11,923 nucleotides of DNA from Candidatus Portnoybacteria bacterium CG02_land_8_20_14_3_00_45_8 (GTDB lineage Bacteria; Patescibacteriota; Minisyncoccia; Portnoybacterales; GWB1-42-6). This document shows, piece by piece, positions 7,992 to 11,923 of this stretch (positions are counted from its first letter, which is position 1; each line of letters opens with the position of its first letter). The notes beneath the pieces were generated by a model. It had not been told where the DNA came from and did not search any database. It saw only the letters and a list, made by a program, of their open reading frames with translations. A program made the translations under genes and the position numbers. The stretch lies in contig PEUE01000004.1 of NCBI GenBank assembly GCA_002780785.1, positions 1 through 11,923 of the forward strand. The letters are read 5' to 3'.

Positions 7992-8135
7992 AAAAATGTA
8001 AATATCAAAATTAAAAATGATGCCGATTTTATCGAGCATTCTCGACAAAGTCGGAACAATGTAAAATACTAAAATAAATCCCCGCTCTGCGGGGATACCA
8101 AAATTTTACATTTTGATTTTTAAATTTTCATTTTA
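7992..8135. repeat. Gene-free element with heptamer-periodic inverted arms between ftsW and murG
   Basis: The left arm (7992-8019) aligns without gaps to the reverse complement of the right arm (8108-8135), with about 20 of 28 identical. Both arms show A-rich units at a 7-base period. Two strong hairpins lie inside: 8023-8036 with 8041-8054 (14 bp, one wobble and one mismatch, loop CATT), and ATCCCCGC (8078-8085) with GCGGGGAT (8089-8096). No open frame and no T-run terminator is present. It is the only large gap in an otherwise tight gene run and looks like an insertion, possibly affecting murG expression. Confidence 0.65.
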
Positions 8136-8138
8136 GCC

Positions 8139-9266
8139 ATGAGAATAGCATTAACCGGCGGCGGCACCGGGGGACATCTTTTTCCCATCATTGCCGTTGC
8201 CCGAGAAATAAAAAAAGTTGTTGAACAAAGTATTGTCCAAATCCCGCCGGATAAAATCGGCCCGGTTGAGTTTATATTTATCGGTCCTCAAACCGTGGGT
8301 GAAGAAGTTTTGGCGCAAGAAGGAATAGAACATAAAAAAATAATGGCGGGTAAACTTCGACGCTACCCTTCACTGCAAAATATTGCCGATATTTTTAAAA
8401 TGCCGATAGGGCTGCTCCAGGCGCTCTGGCATTTGTTTTTCTTTATGCCCAACGTGGTTTTCAGTAAAGGGGGCTTTGGTTCAGTCCCCGTGGTGCTGGC
8501 CGCCTGGCTTTTTCGCATTCCGATTTTAATTCATGAATCAGACGCTGTGCCGGGAGTGGCCAATTCCTTTGGGGCTAAGTTTAGCACTCGCATAGCCATT
8601 GCTTTTAATGAAGCCGGCAAATACTTGCCCCCTCAAAAAGTGGCTCTCACCGGCAACCCCGTAAGAACCATACTGCTTAGCGGCGATAAAGAAAAAGCCA
8701 AAACGCTTTTTGGGCTAACTGGCTTAAAGTCCGTAATTTTAATCCTGGGCGGCAGCCAGGGAGCGCAAGCTCTAAATGAAGTTATTGCGGCCTCCCTATT
8801 ATCCCTGCTGTCCCGTTGCGAAATTATCCATCAGTGCGGACCCGACAACGAGGAAGCCATTAAGACCTTGCTCAATAATAAGCTGCCGGACAGCTATCAC
8901 TTGTATCCCTTTTTAAACGAAGAACAAATGCGCGAGGCCTTAGCCGCGGCTGACATGGTTATTTCGCGCGCGGGAGCCGGCAGCATTGCTGAAATTTCGG
9001 TTTTGGGCAAGCCCAGCATCCTAATACCTCTGCCCAACGCCGCTGCTGACCACCAAAATATTAATGCGAATGAATTTGCGCGCTATGGCGCTACGCTTGT
9101 CCTGGAACAAATGAATCTAACGCCCAACCTTCTGCAAAATCGCATTTTTGCCTTGTTGGATAATCCCGACCTGCTGAAAAAAATGGGGAACAACGCCAAA
9201 CAATTTAATCCGCCGGACGCCGCTCAAAAAATCGCCCAAGAAATTTTAACTATCGCCAAATGGTAA
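8139..9266 (+). CDS. murG: UDP-N-acetylglucosamine--lipid I N-acetylglucosaminyltransferase
   Basis: MurG is a membrane-associated GT28 enzyme that adds GlcNAc to lipid I, forming lipid II on the inner face of the membrane. The 375-residue protein starts with the classic loop GGGTGGHLFP (7-16), with His13 at the conserved position. The first domain also shows VFSKGGFGSVPVVLAAW and a HESDAVPG segment. The second domain has LILGGSQGAQALN and the donor-binding stretch SRAGAGSIAEI, followed by GKPSILIPLP and DHQNINA. E. coli MurG is 355 residues. The ATG directly follows the inverted-repeat element. The gene overlaps gltX by 7 bases, implying translational coupling. Confidence 0.96.
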   Translation: MRIALTGGGTGGHLFPIIAVAREIKKVVEQSIVQIPPDKIGPVEFIFIGPQTVGEEVLAQEGIEHKKIMAGKLRRYPSLQNIADIFKMPIGLLQALWHLFFFMPNVVFSKGGFGSVPVVLAAWLFRIPILIHESDAVPGVANSFGAKFSTRIAIAFNEAGKYLPPQKVALTGNPVRTILLSGDKEKAKTLFGLTGLKSVILILGGSQGAQALNEVIAASLLSLLSRCEIIHQCGPDNEEAIKTLLNNKLPDSYHLYPFLNEEQMREALAAADMVISRAGAGSIAEISVLGKPSILIPLPNAAADHQNINANEFARYGATLVLEQMNLTPNLLQNRIFALLDNPDLLKKMGNNAKQFNPPDAAQKIAQEILTIAKW

Positions 9267-10744
9267 AAAAAACCAAACAAATAATCCGCACCCGTTTTGC
9301 GCCCAGTCCCACCGGTTTTTTACATATCGGCTCTTTGCGCACGGCGCTTTATACTTATTTACTCGCCAAGCAAAACAATGGCCAGTTTGTGTTGCGTCTG
9401 GAAGATACAGATACGAAACGCTATGTTGAAGGCGCTGAACAAGCCCTTTTTAAAGGCCTCAAGTGGGCTGGACTCCAGCACGACGAAGGGCCGGATATTG
9501 GCGGGCCCTACAAGCCATACAAACAATCCGAGCGTCTGGATATTTATAAAAAATACGCCCAGGAACTATTGGACAAAGATAAGGCCTACTATTGTTTTTG
9601 CGACGAACCAACACTGGAGGCAATGCGGCAGGAACAAACTGCCAAAAAACAAGCTCCCAAATACGATGGGCGATGTTTGAAGTTATCAAAAGACGAGGTG
9701 GCTCAAAAACTCGCCAAGCAAGAGCCCCACACCATCCGAATGAAAATTCCAGCCGGACGCGTAATAGAAATTAACGACCTGGTGCGCGGAAATATTTCAT
9801 ATAATAGCAACGAACTGGACGACCAGATACTGCTTAAAGCCGACGGCTATCCAACTTATCACTTAGCCGTGGTTGCTGACGACCACGAAATGGCTATCAC
9901 TCACGTTACGCGCACAGAAGAGTGGCTGCCCTCAACACCAAAGCATATTTTGCTTTACGAATATTTTGGCTGGGACGCGCCCCAATGGGCACACTTGCCG
10001 CTGTTGCTCAACGAAGACCGCACCAAGATGTCAAAGCGCAAGGGGGATGTCGCGGTGGATGACTACATTAAAAAGGGTTATTTATCCGAAGCCATGGTCA
10101 ATTACCTGGCATTTTTGGGCTGGAACCCGGGCACCGAAAAAGAAATCTATTCAATGGACGGACTGCTTAGGGACTTCAGTTTGGCCAAGGTTCACAAGGC
10201 CGGCGCGGTGTTTAATTTAGAAAAATTGAATTGGTATAACGCGCAATATTTGAAACAACTGCCGGATGAAAAATTGCTAGCTGCCTGCCAGCCATATTTG
10301 CCGACGACCCACAACTTTAACCAAGAACAATTAATTAAAATACTAAACTTAGAAAAAGAACGCAGCGCTAATTTATCTGCCATAGGCGAGAATGTAAAAT
10401 TCTTTTTTGAACTGCCGACCTATGACAAAGCGCTGCTGAAGTGGAAAGAAATGACGGACGAAAAAATTAAAGAGTCATTGGCCGTATCAAAAAAATTACT
10501 TGCCGAAATTTCCGATGAAAATTTTACCGCAGAAAACATAAAATCAATTTTAATGTCTGAAGCGGAAAAAATGCCAAGCTTATCCCGTGGCAAAGCTTTA
10601 CGGGATAGGGGAGAGCTGCTCTGGCCTCTGCGCGTGGCGCTATCCGGCCAGAAAAACTCCCCACCGCCGTTTGAGATAGCGGAAATACTGGGGAAAGAGG
10701 AAAGCGTGAAAAGAATAGTAGCGGCGATTGAAAAACTAAGCTAA
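9260..10744 (+). CDS. gltX: Glutamate--tRNA ligase
   Basis: This class I synthetase charges tRNA-Glu, and in organisms without GlnRS often tRNA-Gln as well. The 494 residues contain the FAPSPTGFLHIGS signature (HIGH-type motif at 22-25), LRLEDTD (45-51), and KMSKRKGD (256-263). They also contain GYPTYHLAVVADDHEM (196-211), which is typical of GluRS. Cys112, Cys114 and Cys139 match the usual zinc-site cysteines, though the fourth ligand is not obvious. The C-terminal helical anticodon-binding part ends with the common ALSGQ and PPPFEIAEILGKE pattern. Whether it is discriminating or non-discriminating cannot be decided here. Its ATG lies inside the last codons of murG (ATGGTAA overlap), an unusual joining of translation and cell-wall genes. 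Confidence 0.96.
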   Translation: MVKKTKQIIRTRFAPSPTGFLHIGSLRTALYTYLLAKQNNGQFVLRLEDTDTKRYVEGAEQALFKGLKWAGLQHDEGPDIGGPYKPYKQSERLDIYKKYAQELLDKDKAYYCFCDEPTLEAMRQEQTAKKQAPKYDGRCLKLSKDEVAQKLAKQEPHTIRMKIPAGRVIEINDLVRGNISYNSNELDDQILLKADGYPTYHLAVVADDHEMAITHVTRTEEWLPSTPKHILLYEYFGWDAPQWAHLPLLLNEDRTKMSKRKGDVAVDDYIKKGYLSEAMVNYLAFLGWNPGTEKEIYSMDGLLRDFSLAKVHKAGAVFNLEKLNWYNAQYLKQLPDEKLLAACQPYLPTTHNFNQEQLIKILNLEKERSANLSAIGENVKFFFELPTYDKALLKWKEMTDEKIKESLAVSKKLLAEISDENFTAENIKSILMSEAEKMPSLSRGKALRDRGELLWPLRVALSGQKNSPPPFEIAEILGKEESVKRIVAAIEKLS

Positions 10745-10765
10745 ACGCTTAAAGCGGTCAAGTAA

Positions 10766-11207
10766 ACTCAAATCTCAAAACTCAAAGTGCAAAACCACAG
10801 CTCAAAACCTAAAACTGAATTAAAATATAGATGCTATTATTTTTCAATAGATATTATTAATTTTCTCAAAACTCTGCCAGATAAAAAGGTTTATTGGATA
10901 ATCGCTGACCAGCTTTTAAGGTCGGCTACTTCGGTTGGAGCAAATATCGTAGAGGCTAAATCATCCAGCTCTAAACGTGATTTTATCAAATTTTTTGAAA
11001 TATCTCTTAAGTCCGCTAACGAAACTAAATATTGGCTCGGACTTCTCAGAGATGCCACCGACGCTGACAAACATAAAACCAATAAACTTTTAGCCGAAAT
11101 AGAAGAAATATCAAAAATGCTCGGCTCAAGCCTTTTAACCCTAAAAAATAAAAAGTAGTTTTGAGCTTTACGTTGTGGCTTTGAGTTTTGAACTTTGAAT
11201 TTTGAAC
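10766..11207. mobile_element. 442-bp element: S23/IVP-type gene enclosed by heptamer-periodic inverted arms
   Basis: The left arm (10766-10816) aligns without gaps to the reverse complement of the right arm (11157-11207), with about 35 of 51 positions identical. Both arms consist of units at a 7-base period with consensus nnTCAAA. The left arm contains the GTG start and the first ten codons of the gene; the right arm begins within the stop codon. The gene therefore fills the loop exactly. rRNA intervening sequences that carry S23/IVP genes in other bacteria have this same layout of inverted arms around one small gene. Mobility is inferred; no target-site duplication was identified. Confidence 0.6.
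10787..11158 (+). CDS. Four-helix-bundle protein, S23/rRNA intervening-sequence (IVP) family
   Basis: The 123-residue product belongs to the four-helix-bundle family first seen encoded in 23S rRNA intervening sequences. Avd, the accessory protein of diversity-generating retroelements, is a structural relative. The family core is clear: LLRSATSVGANIVEA (44-58), SKRDFIKFFEISLKSANET (63-81) and YWLGLLRDA (83-91), with a final helix ending GSSLLTLKNKK. It is basic and probably binds nucleic acid or a partner protein; its exact role is unknown. The start is GTG at 10787, the only start codon in frame, since an in-frame stop lies at 10763. The first ten residues (MQNHSSKPKT) are translated from the repeat arm and are unlikely to be part of the conserved fold. 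No reverse transcriptase is present nearby. Confidence 0.9.
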   Translation: MQNHSSKPKTELKYRCYYFSIDIINFLKTLPDKKVYWIIADQLLRSATSVGANIVEAKSSSSKRDFIKFFEISLKSANETKYWLGLLRDATDADKHKTNKLLAEIEEISKMLGSSLLTLKNKK

Positions 11208-11214
11208 TAAATAG

Positions 11215-11923
11215 ATGCGCTTAATCATTTCCACTCTCGCCATAATTTCTCTCCTTTTCCAACCCCTAATCACCTGGGCGGCTCTGACCGATGACTTGCA
11301 AAACGAAATCAACCAAAAACAAAACCAGATTCAGAAACTGGAAAAACAAATTGCCGAGTATAAAAACTTAGTTCAAACTACCAAAACCCAAGGCACAACC
11401 CTGAAGGCCGAAATTACCCGGATGCAAAACCAAATAAATAAGCTGGAAGCGGAAATACGACTCACCCAAACCAAAATCTCCCAAACCTCGCTGAAAATCC
11501 AAGGCCTGGCCTCGGATATCCAAACGCAAGGCCTAGAGATAGAAAAACAGAAAAGCGCCTTGGGTCAGACATTACGAATTATTGACGAGTATGACCAAGA
11601 AAGCACTTTTGCTTTAGTCCTCCGAAACGCCAATTTGTCGGATTTTCTAAGTCAGGTCCAGTATATTGAAAGTCTGCAAGGCGGCGTACAAGAAAAATTG
11701 CAAACCATCAAAGACCTTAAGGCACAGCTGGAAGCCCAAAAAACGCAGAGTGAAAGCTATAAAACATCGCTGGAAGGTTTAAAAAGTCAGCTCAAAGGAC
11801 AAGGCGCCGTGTTGGATAACCAAAAAGACGAAAAAGACACTCTGCTTAAAACCACTAAAAACCAAGAGAAGGCCTACCAGTCAACGCTGACCACTCTGCA
11901 ACAACAGCGAACCCAGATAGAAA
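11215..11923 (+). CDS. Secreted coiled-coil protein resembling the N-terminal part of PcsB/EnvC-type peptidoglycan hydrolases or activators (partial)
   Basis: The frame is open from ATG at 11215 to the window end, giving 236 residues without the C terminus. Residues 1-22 form a signal peptide with a probable cleavage site at TWA-A. The rest is almost entirely long coiled coil rich in Gln, Lys, Glu and Leu (about 25-120 and 160-236). It is interrupted by a non-coil segment around residues 129-155 (STFALVLRNANLSDFL) that matches the hinge-like region of PcsB/CwlO/EnvC relatives. Such proteins usually end in an M23, NlpC/P60 or CHAP domain and act in separating daughter cells, which fits the neighbouring division and wall genes. 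The catalytic domain is beyond the window, so the enzyme type is unknown. The start lies 7 bases after the inverted-repeat element. Confidence 0.75.
   Translation, partial: MRLIISTLAIISLLFQPLITWAALTDDLQNEINQKQNQIQKLEKQIAEYKNLVQTTKTQGTTLKAEITRMQNQINKLEAEIRLTQTKISQTSLKIQGLASDIQTQGLEIEKQKSALGQTLRIIDEYDQESTFALVLRNANLSDFLSQVQYIESLQGGVQEKLQTIKDLKAQLEAQKTQSESYKTSLEGLKSQLKGQGAVLDNQKDEKDTLLKTTKNQEKAYQSTLTTLQQQRTQIE

Noticed and set aside
7992..8135. CRISPR array or intrinsic terminator in the ftsW-murG gap
   Set aside because: Units are 7 bases, imperfect and inverted rather than direct repeats with spacers, and no hairpin there is followed by a T-run.
9297..10220. Alternative-frame plus-strand open frames within gltX
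   Set aside because: They are out-of-frame readings of gltX and show no protein family features.
10766..11207. A diversity-generating retroelement, because S23/IVP proteins resemble Avd
   Set aside because: No reverse transcriptase, template repeat or variable repeat is visible in the window. The protein matches the rRNA-IVS branch of the family.

Overview
The window looks like part of a Candidate Phyla Radiation (Patescibacteria) genome, most likely from the Parcubacteria side. Four things suggest this: a divergent 16S rRNA with an enlarged helix 6 and the CPR-like variant GTACTCACCGCCCGT near its 3' end, compact proteins with few Shine-Dalgarno sites, a cell-wall gene cluster mixed with other genes, and a four-helix-bundle (S23/IVP-type) gene. 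I infer this from sequence character and have not placed it in a tree.

Layout. Bases 1-470 hold a strong promoter (54-81) and a long structured rRNA leader. The 16S gene follows (about 471-2054). It is not followed by 23S. Instead there is a short trailer with two GC-rich hairpins, a bidirectional terminator (2212-2241), and then tRNA-Ala(TGC) and tRNA-Ile(GAT) on the opposite strand. A 33-bp copy of the 3' part of tRNA-Ala lies between that tRNA and the terminator. The tRNA pair and the rightward protein operon start from two back-to-back promoters (2531-2559 minus, 2562-2590 plus).

The rightward genes are a 60-residue coiled-coil protein, a YbaK-type aminoacyl-tRNA deacylase, a D,D-carboxypeptidase, mraY, murD, ftsW, murG, gltX, an S23/IVP-type four-helix-bundle protein, and the start of a secreted coiled-coil protein resembling peptidoglycan hydrolases or their activators. 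MurD adds D-Glu to the muramyl peptide, MraY and MurG build lipid I and lipid II, FtsW polymerises septal glycan, and the carboxypeptidase trims stem peptides. The segment is therefore mostly a peptidoglycan and division operon, with two tRNA-quality or charging genes attached.

The pattern not explained by ordinary gene content is a set of imperfect inverted repeats whose arms have a 7-base A-rich period. They occur in three settings: inside helix 6 of the 16S gene (about 558-624), as a gene-free insertion between ftsW and murG (about 7992-8135), and enclosing the S23/IVP-type gene exactly (10766-11207). S23/IVP genes in other bacteria lie in rRNA intervening sequences bounded by inverted repeats. 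I therefore suggest, as inference, that these are three members of one family of small mobile or regulatory elements, only one of which carries a protein gene.
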